Below are positions 29,909 through 38,437 of a stretch of 64,000 nt of DNA, piece after piece; the stretch's first letter is position 1, and each line of letters begins with the position of its first letter. Both the position numbers and the translations under genes were made by a program. The notes beneath the pieces are model-generated. The model was not told the origin of the DNA and did not search any database. It saw only the letters and a list, made by a program, of their open reading frames with translations. The stretch is taken from the NCBI GenBank assembly GCA_025458165.1, contig JALOTB010000025.1:1-64000 (forward strand). The letters run 5' to 3'. Origin of the DNA: Chromatiaceae bacterium. GTDB lineage: Bacteria > Pseudomonadota > Gammaproteobacteria > Chromatiales > Chromatiaceae.

Positions 29909-30160
29909 TCAGGGTGCGGCGTCGAGCAGGCGGTCGACCGCCTCCGCGAACCCGCGCACGCCCTCGCCAAGGTCTTCGCCCTCGCCCTCGGCGTAGAGGG
30001 TCAGATTGACGTAGGTCCGCCCGAAGCTGGTGTCCGGGTAGATCCCCTGCTGCTCCGAGAGCTCGGCAAGCTGGTCGAGGAAGACCCGCGTTGCCTCGTA
30101 GTCGGGAAATTCGATGCGGCGCTCGAGGCGGGCCGGACGCTTGCGGTCGATCCAGCTCAC
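29909..30160 (-). CDS. Alpha-carboxysome RuBisCO assembly factor (acRAF), PCD-like
   Basis: About 83 residues from GTG 30160 (the only sensible start after the bacterioferritin-like stop at 30174). The sequence shows the acRAF pattern PARLERRIEFPDYEATRVFLDQL, LSEQQGIYPDTSFGRTYVN and a short acidic tail. It is a pterin carbinolamine dehydratase-fold protein without that enzyme's catalytic histidines; the family helps assemble form IA RuBisCO. It stands between the bacterioferritin-like gene and the candidate McdB gene, as in other cso operons. Confidence 0.85.
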   Translation of the reverse strand: MSWIDRKRPARLERRIEFPDYEATRVFLDQLAELSEQQGIYPDTSFGRTYVNLTLYAEGEGEDLGEGVRGFAEAVDRLLDAAP

Positions 30161-30173
30161 CGACGCCCCGGAA

Positions 30174-30650
30174 TCAGAAGTAGGCCCGCTCGGCGACCTG
30201 GGGCATCGCCCGCACGCCGAGCTGCGCCAGCCACTCGTCGATCTCCTGCGCGTGCGCCGTCTCTTCGGCCAGCAGGGCGTCGAAGAACGCGGCGTTGTCG
30301 CCGTCGCCGATGCGGCGGCAGAAGTCCACCGCCTCGGCGTAGAGGGTGACGATCTCGTCCTCGAGCGCGGCGTCCTGGAGCAGCAGCTCGGCCAGACCGC
30401 GCGCCACGCCGGCGGGCCGAAGCTGGGAGGCGTTGGGTGCGACACCGAGCATCAGCATGCGCTGCACGATACGCTCGGCGTGCTCCATCTCCTCGGCCGT
30501 CTCCGCGCGGAAGCGCTCGGCGGCCTCCGCGAGCCCCCAGGCCTGAGTCAGCACGGCCTGGGTGAGGTACTGCTGCACCGCGGAGAGCTCCAGGCTGAGC
30601 GCCCTGCCGAGATAGCCCAGGAGCCTGGGGTGTATCCTCGCGTTTCTCAT
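30174..30650 (-). CDS. Carboxysome-associated bacterioferritin-like protein
   Basis: The product is 158 residues, a four-helix ferritin. All six ferroxidase ligands line up with bacterioferritin with a constant shift of three: Glu21, Glu54, His57, Glu97, Glu130 and His133. Met55 matches the haem-ligand methionine. So, unlike some degenerate relatives, it should still bind a di-iron centre. Genes of this family occur in many cso operons; their role in the carboxysome is not settled. It starts 44 bases after the third csoS1 copy. Confidence 0.88.
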   Translation of the reverse strand: MRNARIHPRLLGYLGRALSLELSAVQQYLTQAVLTQAWGLAEAAERFRAETAEEMEHAERIVQRMLMLGVAPNASQLRPAGVARGLAELLLQDAALEDEIVTLYAEAVDFCRRIGDGDNAAFFDALLAEETAHAQEIDEWLAQLGVRAMPQVAERAYF

Positions 30651-30694
30651 CTGCGACTAGCGGGTGATTTGCGGCCTAGCCCTGCGCCTTCAGG

Positions 30695-31012
30695 TCAGGA
30701 CTGCGCGGGCGTGATCACACCCGAAGCCTTGCCTAAGATCCCCTCGACCTCGTTGTGGGGGCGCGCGATGATGTGGGCCGCCACCAGGCCATCGCCGACC
30801 CGCTCGCAGGCGTCGGCACCCGCGCGCACCGCCGCATTCACCGCGCCGGTCTCGCCGCGAACCATCACGGTGACATAGCCACCGCCGACGAACTCGCGAC
30901 TGATCAGCCGCACCTCGGCCGCCTTGGTCATGGCGTCCGCCGCCTCGATCGCCGGGACCAGCCCGCGGGTCTCGATCATGCCTAAGGCGATTCCGTAGTT
31001 GTCGCTAGCCAT
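30695..31012 (-). CDS. csoS1: Carboxysome shell protein CsoS1 (third copy in transcript order)
   Basis: The product is 105 residues, a single-domain BMC hexamer: GIALGMIETRGLVPAIEAADAM at the N-terminus, the pore-lining loop EFVGGGYVTV, and ARPHNEVEGIL at the end. It differs from its two neighbours mainly by Ser for Gly in VRLISRE, Met for Leu in VTVMVRG, Asn for Lys in RPHNE and a Val/Ile-rich tail. Such hexamers tile the shell facets and let bicarbonate and RuBP through. Confidence 0.96.
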   Translation of the reverse strand: MASDNYGIALGMIETRGLVPAIEAADAMTKAAEVRLISREFVGGGYVTVMVRGETGAVNAAVRAGADACERVGDGLVAAHIIARPHNEVEGILGKASGVITPAQS

Positions 31013-31111
31013 TTGCTGTACTCCGATCTGGTCTCAGTGGGGCGGCCGCCGCCAGCCCCGCGGCGCTCACTCCCCGCGGGTCTGGGCAAGCCGGGCGGTC
31101 CGCCAGCGGCC

Positions 31112-31411
31112 TCAGGCCGAGGCGCCGGTCGGCAGGACGGGCTCGACCTCCTTGTGGGGGCGCGCGATGATGTGGGCCGCCACCAAGCCGTCGCCCACCC
31201 GCTCGCAGGCGTCGGCACCCGCGCGCACCGCGGCGTTCACCGCACCGGTCTCGCCGCGCACCAGCACGGTCACATAGCCGCCGCCGACGAACTCGCGGCC
31301 GATCAGCCGCACCTCGGCCGCCTTGGTCATGGCATCCGCCGCCTCGATCGCCGGGACCAGCCCGCGGGTCTCGATCATGCCCAGTGCAATGCCCATGGTC
31401 TCGTTTGCCAT
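31112..31411 (-). CDS. csoS1: Carboxysome shell protein CsoS1 (second copy)
   Basis: The product is 99 residues, the shortest of the three BMC-H paralogues, with the shared core from GIALGMIETRG to ARPHKEVEPVL and a brief PTGASA tail. Its DNA is nearly identical to the copy at 31475-31807 through most of the gene, which suggests recent duplication or gene conversion. It forms hexameric facet tiles. Confidence 0.96.
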   Translation of the reverse strand: MANETMGIALGMIETRGLVPAIEAADAMTKAAEVRLIGREFVGGGYVTVLVRGETGAVNAAVRAGADACERVGDGLVAAHIIARPHKEVEPVLPTGASA

Positions 31412-31474
31412 CGTGGATTCTCCTGCTCTTCAGTTACTCGATATCAGTGCATGACGTCAGATCGTGCGTGGGCT

Positions 31475-31807
31475 TCAAGACGCCCGCGCCCGGCCCGGAT
31501 CAAAGCTCGCGCCGCCCTGGCCGTTGCCCAGGATCGGCTCCACCTCTTTGTGCGGGCGGGCGATGATATGGGCGGCCACCAGGCCGTCGCCGACCCGCTC
31601 ACAGGCGTCGGCACCGGCGCGCACGGCGGCGTTCACCGCGCCGGTCTCGCCGCGCACCAGCACGGTCACGTAGCCGCCGCCGACGAACTCGCGGCCGATC
31701 AGCCGCACCTCGGCCGCCTTGGTCATGGCGTCCGCGGCCTCGATCGCGGGGACCAGCCCGCGGGTCTCGATCATGCCCAGGGCGATGCCGTAGTTTTCGC
31801 CTGCCAT
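31475..31807 (-). CDS. csoS1: Carboxysome shell protein CsoS1 (first copy)
   Basis: The product is 110 residues, a BMC-H shell hexamer with the same core as the next two genes and the longest C-terminal tail (ILGNGQGGASFDPGRARAS), which is basic and Gly-rich. It starts 5 bases after the csoS4B stop. Three tandem copies resemble the csoS1CAB arrangement of Halothiobacillus, but I cannot assign the letters one to one. Confidence 0.96.
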   Translation of the reverse strand: MAGENYGIALGMIETRGLVPAIEAADAMTKAAEVRLIGREFVGGGYVTVLVRGETGAVNAAVRAGADACERVGDGLVAAHIIARPHKEVEPILGNGQGGASFDPGRARAS

Positions 31808-31812
31808 TGTCT

Positions 31813-32154
31813 TCAGGTCTCCTGCTGTTTGATGTGAGCTGCGGGCCCCTCGGCCCGGGTTTCTGTCTGCCCTGCATCGGCAGGCCGGAGGGCGTCGGCC
31901 GCGGTCGTACTCTCCTCCCAGTGGTCGATGATCCCGCCGATCGTGAGATCCGTGAGGATCCTCGCATCGCCCATCGCCAACCGAGCCGCCGAGCCGCTGG
32001 TGGTGAACACCCAGTTTCCCGGCCGGGCCCCGACCGGATCGGTGGCCACCTGCATCTTCCCCGCGAGGTCACTCAGCACGCGCAGACTGCAATGCGCGAG
32101 TCCAGGGACGCGCTGGGTGCACACCAGGTTGCCGACCACGCGGAGGATCTCCAT
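31813..32154 (-). CDS. csoS4B: Carboxysome pentameric vertex protein CsoS4B, with extended tail
   Basis: The product is 113 residues. The first 80 are a normal BMC-P domain (MEILRVVGNLVCTQRVPGL, GNWVFTTSGSAARLA, IGGIIDHWE) that caps icosahedral vertices. CsoS4 proteins usually stop just after DHW; here about 32 hydrophilic residues follow, rich in Ala, Thr, Glu and Gln. The ATG shares its A with the csoS4A stop (TGATG), so translation is coupled. Confidence 0.93.
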   Translation of the reverse strand: MEILRVVGNLVCTQRVPGLAHCSLRVLSDLAGKMQVATDPVGARPGNWVFTTSGSAARLAMGDARILTDLTIGGIIDHWEESTTAADALRPADAGQTETRAEGPAAHIKQQET

Positions 32155-32402
32155 CAGGCGGCCGGCTCCCAGTGATCAATGATCCCGACGATGGTGAGAT
32201 CGCTCGGGTACTCCTTGCTGCCCGCGGCCTCGCGGGCCGCGGAGCTGCCCACGCAGATCACCCAGTCGCCGGGGATGCAGCCGACCGCGTCGACCGCGAC
32301 GAGCTGCGTCCTGCCGTCACGCACCACGAGGAGGTGCTTGTGCTCGAACCCCGGGATGCGGTTGGTCGAGACCAGCGGCTTCTCCACCTGGCAGATCTTC
32401 AT
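32154..32402 (-). CDS. csoS4A: Carboxysome pentameric vertex protein CsoS4A
   Basis: The product is 82 residues, a standard BMC-P pentamer subunit (MKICQVEKPLVSTNRIPGFEH... type start, GDWVICVGSSAARE, VGIIDHWE). It closes the vertices of the shell. It overlaps csoS3 upstream and csoS4B downstream by TGATG junctions, which helps hold the low stoichiometry of vertex proteins. Confidence 0.96.
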   Translation of the reverse strand: MKICQVEKPLVSTNRIPGFEHKHLLVVRDGRTQLVAVDAVGCIPGDWVICVGSSAAREAAGSKEYPSDLTIVGIIDHWEPAA

Positions 32403-33952
32403 CAGTGGCCCCCCGCCTCGGCGGACGCCAAAGAAGACCCGATGACTTCGAGGCGGGCAGTCGGCTGGTCGCAGTCGCGCACCATGCTCATCGTGTGCAG
32501 CAGCCCAGCCTTCACCAGCTCCGGGTAGCGCGCGGTCAGCGCGCGGGTGACCCGCTCGCAGTGGATCACGGCACGCTCGCGCGCACCCGGGATGCCGCCG
32601 TGGTAGTCGAAACGCACGACGACCGGGACGGGCAGACCGTGATGGACGTTGAGCCCGGTAAAGATCCGCACACCGACGTCAAGGTGCGTGGTCCCCTCCT
32701 CCACCGTGCTCAGGTAGGCGAAGTAGGTCAGGTTGCGTAGATCGATCTCCTCGAAGCCGGTTCCCGCCGCGATGAACCGCTCGGCATGCCCAGGATCGGG
32801 ATAGGCGCCGCCGTGGTAGGCGCGCACGTAGTCGATCTGGGACAGGTTGCTCTCGACCAGGCGGGCGACCAGACGCACCATGCCGTCCTCGGGGGTGCCC
32901 GTGGCGTGCGACCGCACCAGCTCGGCGATCTGCGCCCGAGCCGCCTCCGGTGTCATGCCTTTGGTCAGGGCATACACCGATCCCGCATCGAGCACCCGCG
33001 CGAGGTCGATACGCCCGCTACGGTCGGGCACGTGTACCCGGATCGCATCGGTGTCGGTATCCAGACCGATCAGCAATAGGTCGACCGAGGCCCCGCAGCA
33101 GAAGCCATTCTGGACCGCCTGCTGAAACGCCAGGAGCTGGTTCAGGCCGGCCTGGGCAGCGCGCGCGTCGTCCGAGCCGTGCGCGGCACACCCCTGGTGC
33201 TTCGGGTCGCGCGAGCTGAAGTGGTAGATCACCGCCTTCAGATACCGCGTGGGGGCATCGGCCAGGTTGGGCCGACCCTCGCGGTACCGCAGAAGCTCGG
33301 TCTCGACCCACTTCTGGACCGTCTCCTCGACGTCGAACAGCGTCCCGGCATAAGACTTGCGGCGCACCCCCCCGTAGGGCAGGCGCAGGGCGTAGCTCAC
33401 GGCGTGGGCGAGACGCCCGTCGGCGCAGGGCGTGATGTCGAAGAGATGGAACCCGCATTCCTGGATGAACCGCTCCAGCTCGCTGCCGTCGCGACCGCGG
33501 AGCGGGTCGGCGGTGAAGAACTCGTCGCTCACCCGCCGGCAGGTCTCGAACACGCACCAGGCGAACAGCCGGCGCATATCGAGCTGTGCCACCCACGCGT
33601 CGGCCAGCACCGCTTCCGGCAGAAGAAAACCGAGCTCCGCCTGCGCGATCGCCTGGGCACGCGCCTCGAAATCCGCCTCATGCTGGAGGCCGGAGATGCG
33701 CTTGAGCACCGGGACGATCTGGTCGAACGCCTGCTTGACACGGGTCTCGTAGTCCCGCAGCCGTGCGTTGGCGGCGCCGTCGGTCAACGGGTGCAGGGCG
33801 CCGGCTCGGGCCTCGGCCATGCGCGGCGGATCGCTGACTGCGTCGTAGCTAGTCGCGGGCGTGCCGCGATGGCCCAGTCGCGGCCGCTCGGACCCCTGCC
33901 CGGGCGTCCCCCAGGCGAGCGAGCGCCGGCTGGTACGGCGTGGGCTCAACAT
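32402..33952 (-). CDS. csoS3: Carboxysomal carbonic anhydrase CsoSCA
   Basis: The product is 516 residues, close to the 514-515 of known CsoSCA. The zinc site is intact: Cys176 with the Asp178/Arg180 dyad in TPCADGR, His244 in YHFSS and Cys255 in HQGCAAHG, with the His-to-Cys spacing of eleven seen in the Halothiobacillus enzyme. It converts bicarbonate to CO2 inside the shell. The first 45 residues are Arg-rich and disordered; in the studied enzyme this region binds RuBisCO. It follows csoS2 by 35 bases. Confidence 0.97.
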   Translation of the reverse strand: MLSPRRTSRRSLAWGTPGQGSERPRLGHRGTPATSYDAVSDPPRMAEARAGALHPLTDGAANARLRDYETRVKQAFDQIVPVLKRISGLQHEADFEARAQAIAQAELGFLLPEAVLADAWVAQLDMRRLFAWCVFETCRRVSDEFFTADPLRGRDGSELERFIQECGFHLFDITPCADGRLAHAVSYALRLPYGGVRRKSYAGTLFDVEETVQKWVETELLRYREGRPNLADAPTRYLKAVIYHFSSRDPKHQGCAAHGSDDARAAQAGLNQLLAFQQAVQNGFCCGASVDLLLIGLDTDTDAIRVHVPDRSGRIDLARVLDAGSVYALTKGMTPEAARAQIAELVRSHATGTPEDGMVRLVARLVESNLSQIDYVRAYHGGAYPDPGHAERFIAAGTGFEEIDLRNLTYFAYLSTVEEGTTHLDVGVRIFTGLNVHHGLPVPVVVRFDYHGGIPGARERAVIHCERVTRALTARYPELVKAGLLHTMSMVRDCDQPTARLEVIGSSLASAEAGGH

Positions 33953-33987
33953 TGCGTCGTCTCGTTCGCCTGCGCGCCCGGATGCGC

Positions 33988-36276
33988 CTAACCGCGGGCG
34001 CCGCCCGAGTAGGTGATCAGCGCCCCCCGCTCGGTGTTGCCGCTGCTACCGGTCACCCGGCTCACGGGCGCATCCAGCTCCTCGTTACGCTTCGCCACCA
34101 CCGGTGCGCGCGCCGACATCGGACCAGGTCGAGTTGGATTGCGGCGCACGGCGGAGCGACCCTCGGTCCCGGTCACGCGGTCACCGCGCTCCCAATCGTC
34201 CCCGGTGATCTTGCCGCCGGCGCCCTGCCCTTCGCCGGTGATCCGGCTCTTGGCGGGCGCCTTCCCCTCGGCGGGCGGCTCGAGCAGATTGACGCCGGCG
34301 TTGGGCCCGCGGTCGAAGCGGAACTGCTCAGTCCCGGTGATCTTGCCGGTCCCCATGCCGAACGGACCGGTGATCGAGCCCTGCTCGTAGCGCGTCCCGG
34401 TTACGCCGCGGGCCGCCCGCGCCTGCTGGGCCTGGCGCGCCGGCGAGACGATGCTGAAAGCGGTCCAGGGGGCCCCGTCGAGTGATTGAGGGAAATCGCT
34501 CTGCCCCGGAAGGGCACCGCGGCCTCCGCAGGCCTCGGCGAACTCCCCGGAACCGACATACGGCGTCCCGGTGATTGGCTCGCAGGCACCACGCCCGGCG
34601 CCGGTCATCACCCCGCCGATGCCCGGCTGGATCCCGGTGAGGTCGGGGCCCGGGGTCGCGGCGAGCGGACGCGTGCGCTGCTCGATCTCGCGGGTCTTCT
34701 CCGGCGGGCACCAGGCATCGGCCTGCTCCAGTCCGGCGTAAGGCGTACCGGTAACGGCCTTGCAGGTACCGGGCTCATCGCCCGTGACCTTGAGGGAGCG
34801 TCCGGTTTGAGTGCCCGACACGACCTTCTTCTTCCCGGTGACCGAGAAGCCGATCTTGGGCGGATTGGGCTCGGGCTTGCTCGCGCAGAAGGCCTGATAT
34901 TGCTGTAGGTCGATGTACTCGTCGCCCGTGATGTTGCGGCAGGAGCCAGGCTCGTCGCCGGTCACCTTGGTGCTGCGGCTGACCCGCGTGCCCGTGACCG
35001 GCTTGCCGCTGAGGGTGAGCGACAGCCCCACCTTTGGCGGCGCACCGCCGTCGGTCGGGTCCGATGGATTGGTGTACTGGGTCCCGGTCGGTCGCACGCC
35101 GGCCCCGGCCTCATCACCCGTCACCTTGGTCGAGCGGCCGACCAGTACGCCGGAGACCGGCTTTCCGCCCAGGGTGGCCGATTGGCCGACCTTGCGCGGT
35201 CCGGGCGGCGGAGCGGTCCCGCAGAAGGCCCCAACCTGCTCGGGCGCGAGGTACTCGGTGCCGGTCACCAGTTTGCAGGTGCCGGGCTCGTCGCCCGTGA
35301 CCCGGGTGGAACGTCCGACCTCGGTCCCGGTGACCCGGTTGCCGTGGCTGGTCTGACTCTTGCGCACCTTCTCGGGCCCCGCCAGCGGCTCGGCCTGGCA
35401 GAGCTCGCGGAAGATGTCGGCACCCATGTACTCGGTGCCGGTGATGGTTCGGCAGGTGCTCGGCTCGTCGCCGGTGGTCTTGGGACTCCGGCCTACGCGG
35501 GTGCCCGTGACGGTCTGTCCGCGCGTGGTCTCGCTGGCCCCGACCTTCCAAGGTTGGTCTTCGGCCCCCTTGGGGGAGCGCCCCGGGCGAGTCCGGCTGG
35601 CACTCCCCTTCTTAGGGACCCCGGAGGACCCATTGCGGCTGCGCTGGGCACGGACGCGCTGGGCGAGCTCGCGCCCGGAGAGCTGGGGGTTGGCTTGGCG
35701 GGCTAAGCCCGCCGCCGATGGCTGGCTTCCAAGCGCGGCCTTGCCGCGGGTGGAGAGTGCCTGTCGCCGGGCGAGCGAGAGGCTGCGCCCGCTGGGCTTG
35801 TCGCCACTGACGCGGCGCTGGGTCGGCCGACGGTCGCGCGGACTGGCCGGGGCGGTCAAGCTCAAGGACGGCGCGGACTGCTGCTCCGAGCGCTTGCTCC
35901 CGCCGCAACCGCAGCCGCACTCCCCCTTACCGGACGGCTTGGGCGCCGCGACGACCGGAGCACGGCTGCCCGCGCGGGTGCGATCCGCGCTGCGCTCCGC
36001 CTTGCGGCCGTCGCGCGCGAGCGCGGCACGCCGGGCCATCGCCTGGGCACGCCCGGCCCCTGTTCCCGATACTACAACCCGAGCCTGCTGCCGCACCGGG
36101 GTCGGTGCCGCGGCGGGCCGACTCGGCGTGGCCGCGCGGGCCTGCGGCGCCGGACGGACCGGAGCCGGGCTCGCCGCCGGCCGTGCCGCCCCTTGCTTAC
36201 CGCCCGCGGATTGCGCGCGGCGCCGGGCGAGGGCCGCTTCCCGGCCGCTGGATTTCAGGCTTTCGCTGATTGCCAT
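33988..36276 (-). CDS. csoS2: Carboxysome scaffold protein CsoS2
   Basis: About 762 residues from ATG 36276 (GGGGAAG upstream). Four N-repeats of basic helix type occur (ALARRRAQSAGGK, AMARRAALARDGRK, LARRQALSTRGK, LAQRVRAQRSRNG), which bind RuBisCO. A cysteine cluster (ECGCGCGG) lies at the end of the second. Five M-repeats follow, each with a KVGxS...TGTxVGRSxKVTGDEPG...TGTxY pattern. The C-region ends ALITYSGGARG, the shell-anchoring tail. I found no heptameric slippery site like the one used for CsoS2A in Halothiobacillus, so a single form is likely. M-repeat three lacks the usual Cys pair member (DEAGAGVRPTG). Confidence 0.95.
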   Translation of the reverse strand: MAISESLKSSGREAALARRRAQSAGGKQGAARPAASPAPVRPAPQARAATPSRPAAAPTPVRQQARVVVSGTGAGRAQAMARRAALARDGRKAERSADRTRAGSRAPVVAAPKPSGKGECGCGCGGSKRSEQQSAPSLSLTAPASPRDRRPTQRRVSGDKPSGRSLSLARRQALSTRGKAALGSQPSAAGLARQANPQLSGRELAQRVRAQRSRNGSSGVPKKGSASRTRPGRSPKGAEDQPWKVGASETTRGQTVTGTRVGRSPKTTGDEPSTCRTITGTEYMGADIFRELCQAEPLAGPEKVRKSQTSHGNRVTGTEVGRSTRVTGDEPGTCKLVTGTEYLAPEQVGAFCGTAPPPGPRKVGQSATLGGKPVSGVLVGRSTKVTGDEAGAGVRPTGTQYTNPSDPTDGGAPPKVGLSLTLSGKPVTGTRVSRSTKVTGDEPGSCRNITGDEYIDLQQYQAFCASKPEPNPPKIGFSVTGKKKVVSGTQTGRSLKVTGDEPGTCKAVTGTPYAGLEQADAWCPPEKTREIEQRTRPLAATPGPDLTGIQPGIGGVMTGAGRGACEPITGTPYVGSGEFAEACGGRGALPGQSDFPQSLDGAPWTAFSIVSPARQAQQARAARGVTGTRYEQGSITGPFGMGTGKITGTEQFRFDRGPNAGVNLLEPPAEGKAPAKSRITGEGQGAGGKITGDDWERGDRVTGTEGRSAVRRNPTRPGPMSARAPVVAKRNEELDAPVSRVTGSSGNTERGALITYSGGARG

Positions 36277-36316
36277 GGACTTCCCCGGTGGACTTGGACC
36301 CAACGCCGCGCTGGCC

Positions 36317-36661
36317 TCAGCCGCGGCCCTCGAACACGACGAACGCCAAACCCTGGCTCTGGGTGTAGTTGTCGTAGCCGAGGAGGCGGACGTGGTGGTC
36401 GGGGTAGGCGCGATGGCAGGCCTCGAGCTCGGCGACCACGTTAGCCAGGTCCTGCTCGCCGAAGAACGGCAGCTTCCACATGGTCCAGTAGAAGTCCATG
36501 GCCTGGCTGGGGTGGGAGTGCTCGATGGCGGGGGTCCAGCCCTGGGCGATGACGTAGGAGATCTGGTCGTAGATCTCGTCCTGGGACATCGGCGGCAGGA
36601 AGCTGAAGGTCTCGAGGGTCATCCGGGTCTGGTAGTCGCCCTGGGTCTTTTGGAAAGGCAT
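36317..36661 (-). CDS. cbbS: RuBisCO small subunit, carboxysomal form IA
   Basis: The product is 114 residues, typical for carboxysomal CbbS, with [38 protein letters not shown] and [15 protein letters not shown]. Eight copies cap the L8 core. It lies 79 bases after cbbL. Confidence 0.98.
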   Translation of the reverse strand: MPFQKTQGDYQTRMTLETFSFLPPMSQDEIYDQISYVIAQGWTPAIEHSHPSQAMDFYWTMWKLPFFGEQDLANVVAELEACHRAYPDHHVRLLGYDNYTQSQGLAFVVFEGRG

Positions 36662-36740
36662 GACGGGTTCCTCTACTCAAGAAGTCAATACGGTTCTGGC
36701 CGCGGGGCCGGCCCCGGTGGGGCCGACCGCCCGAGTCCTG

Positions 36741-38159
36741 TCAGCGACCGACGTCGAGCTTGTCGACGGTGTCAAACTCGAACTTGATTTCCTTCCAGGT
36801 CTCCATGGCGATGGCCAGCTCGGGGCTGTGCTTGGCGGCCGCGGTAAGGATGTCACGGGCCTCCTTCTCGATCTCGCGGCCCTCGTTGCGGGCCTTGACG
36901 GAGGCCTCCAAGGCGACGCGGTTGGCGGCAGCGCCCGCGGCGTTGCCCCAGGGGTGACCCTGGGTACCGCCGCCGAACTGCAGCATGGAGTCGTCGCCGA
37001 AAATGGTCACCAGGGCCGGCATGTGCCACACGTGGATACCGCCGGAGGCGACGGCGAAGACACCGGGCATGGAGCCCCAGTCCTGATCGAAGAAGACGCC
37101 GCGGGAGCGGTCTTCCGGCACGAAGGACTCGCGCAGCTGGTCGACGAAGCCCAAGGTGGACTGGCGGTCGCCCTCGAGCTTGCCGACGACGGTCCCGGTG
37201 TGCAGGTGGTCACCACCAGACAGGCGAAGGCACTTGGCCAGCACCCGGAAGTGGATACCGTGCTTGGGATGACGGTCGATGACGGCGTGCATGGCGCGGT
37301 GGATGTGCAGCAGCATGCCGTTCTCGCGGCACCAGTTCGCCAGGCCGGTGTTGGCCGTAAAGCCGCCGGTCAGGAAGTCGTGCATGATGATGGGCGAGCC
37401 GACTTCCTTGGCGAACTCGGCGCGCTTGTACATCTCTTCCGGAGTCGCCGCGGTGACGTTCAGGTAGTGACCCTTGCGCTCGCCGGTCTCGGCCTGGGCC
37501 TTCTGGATGGCCTCGCCGACGAACTCGAAGCGATCGCGCCAGCGCATGAAGGGCTGGGAGTTGACGTTCTCGTCGTCCTTCGTCATATCGAGGCCGCCGC
37601 GCAGGCACTCGTAGACGGCGCGGCCGTAGTTCTTGGCGGACAGACCCAGCTTCGGCTTGATGGTGGCGCCGAGCATGGGGCGGCCATACTTGTTCAGGCG
37701 ATCACGCTCGAGCTGGATGCCGGCCGGCGGGCCGCCGCAGGTCTTGATGTAGGCGATCGGGAAGCGAATGTCCTCCAGGCGGAGGTGACGCAGGGCCTTG
37801 AAGCCGAACACGTTGCCGACCAGGGAGGTGAGCACGTTGACGACCGAGCCCTCCTCGAAGAGGTCGATCGGGTAGGCGATGAACGCGTAGAACGACTCGG
37901 AGTCGCCCGGGACGTCCTCGATGCGGTAGGCACGGCCCTTGTAGTACTCCAGATCGGTCAGGAGCTCGGACCACACCGTGCTCCAGGTACCCGTGGACGA
38001 CTCGGCGGCGACGGCCGCGGCGACCTCCTCCCGGGGCACACCAGGCTGGCCGGTGCACTTGAAGCAGGCCAGCAGGTCGGTATCCAGGGGGACGTAGTCC
38101 GGGGTCCAGTACATCTGACGGTACTCTTTGACGCCGGCGTCGTAGGTCTTCACGCTCAT
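36741..38159 (-). CDS. cbbL: RuBisCO large subunit, form IA
   Basis: The product is 472 residues. The active-site motifs are complete: [10 protein letters not shown] (Lys), [17 protein letters not shown] with the carbamylated Lys, the mobile loop region ending [11 protein letters not shown], and [17 protein letters not shown]. The close link with csoS2 marks it as the carboxysomal type (form IAc). It fixes CO2 to RuBP inside the carboxysome. It opens the cbbLS-cso operon. Confidence 0.99.
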   Translation of the reverse strand: MSVKTYDAGVKEYRQMYWTPDYVPLDTDLLACFKCTGQPGVPREEVAAAVAAESSTGTWSTVWSELLTDLEYYKGRAYRIEDVPGDSESFYAFIAYPIDLFEEGSVVNVLTSLVGNVFGFKALRHLRLEDIRFPIAYIKTCGGPPAGIQLERDRLNKYGRPMLGATIKPKLGLSAKNYGRAVYECLRGGLDMTKDDENVNSQPFMRWRDRFEFVGEAIQKAQAETGERKGHYLNVTAATPEEMYKRAEFAKEVGSPIIMHDFLTGGFTANTGLANWCRENGMLLHIHRAMHAVIDRHPKHGIHFRVLAKCLRLSGGDHLHTGTVVGKLEGDRQSTLGFVDQLRESFVPEDRSRGVFFDQDWGSMPGVFAVASGGIHVWHMPALVTIFGDDSMLQFGGGTQGHPWGNAAGAAANRVALEASVKARNEGREIEKEARDILTAAAKHSPELAIAMETWKEIKFEFDTVDKLDVGR

Positions 38160-38330
38160 GCTTAGCTCCTGATGATGTGTGCTGCGTCTGCTTCGCCTGC
38201 CGAAGCCCTCTCAGTTCGGAGCGGAGAGGCTACAGGGACAGAGACATAGTGTTAAATCGATTGTGTCTATGGGGTATATCAACAAAACTCTATATGCCCA
38301 ACCTCCCAAGTGCCCACTAACGGCGGGCGG
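38160..38330 (-). promoter_or_regulatory. Presumed promoter region of the cbbLS-cso operon
   Basis: The stretch from about 38231 to 38301 is markedly AT-rich against the surroundings and contains the palindrome AATCGATT at 38256-38263 flanked by GTG/CAC-like triplets, the sort of dyad a LysR regulator such as CbbR would use. I could not settle on -35/-10 boxes. Confidence 0.45.
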
Positions 38331-38437
38331 CGGGCGACGCCACCGCTGGTGACGGCTAGCTTACCATCGAAACAGCAAGGTATTTCGGCCGGCCGCCGTG
38401 CGGTCCGCGGGGGCACCACGTGCGGCGGGGCCGGGGC

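Noticed and set aside
33988..36276. Regular repeats that might be mistaken for CRISPR or a minisatellite
   Set aside because: The repeats are the coding M-repeats of CsoS2, of unequal length and diverged at the DNA level.
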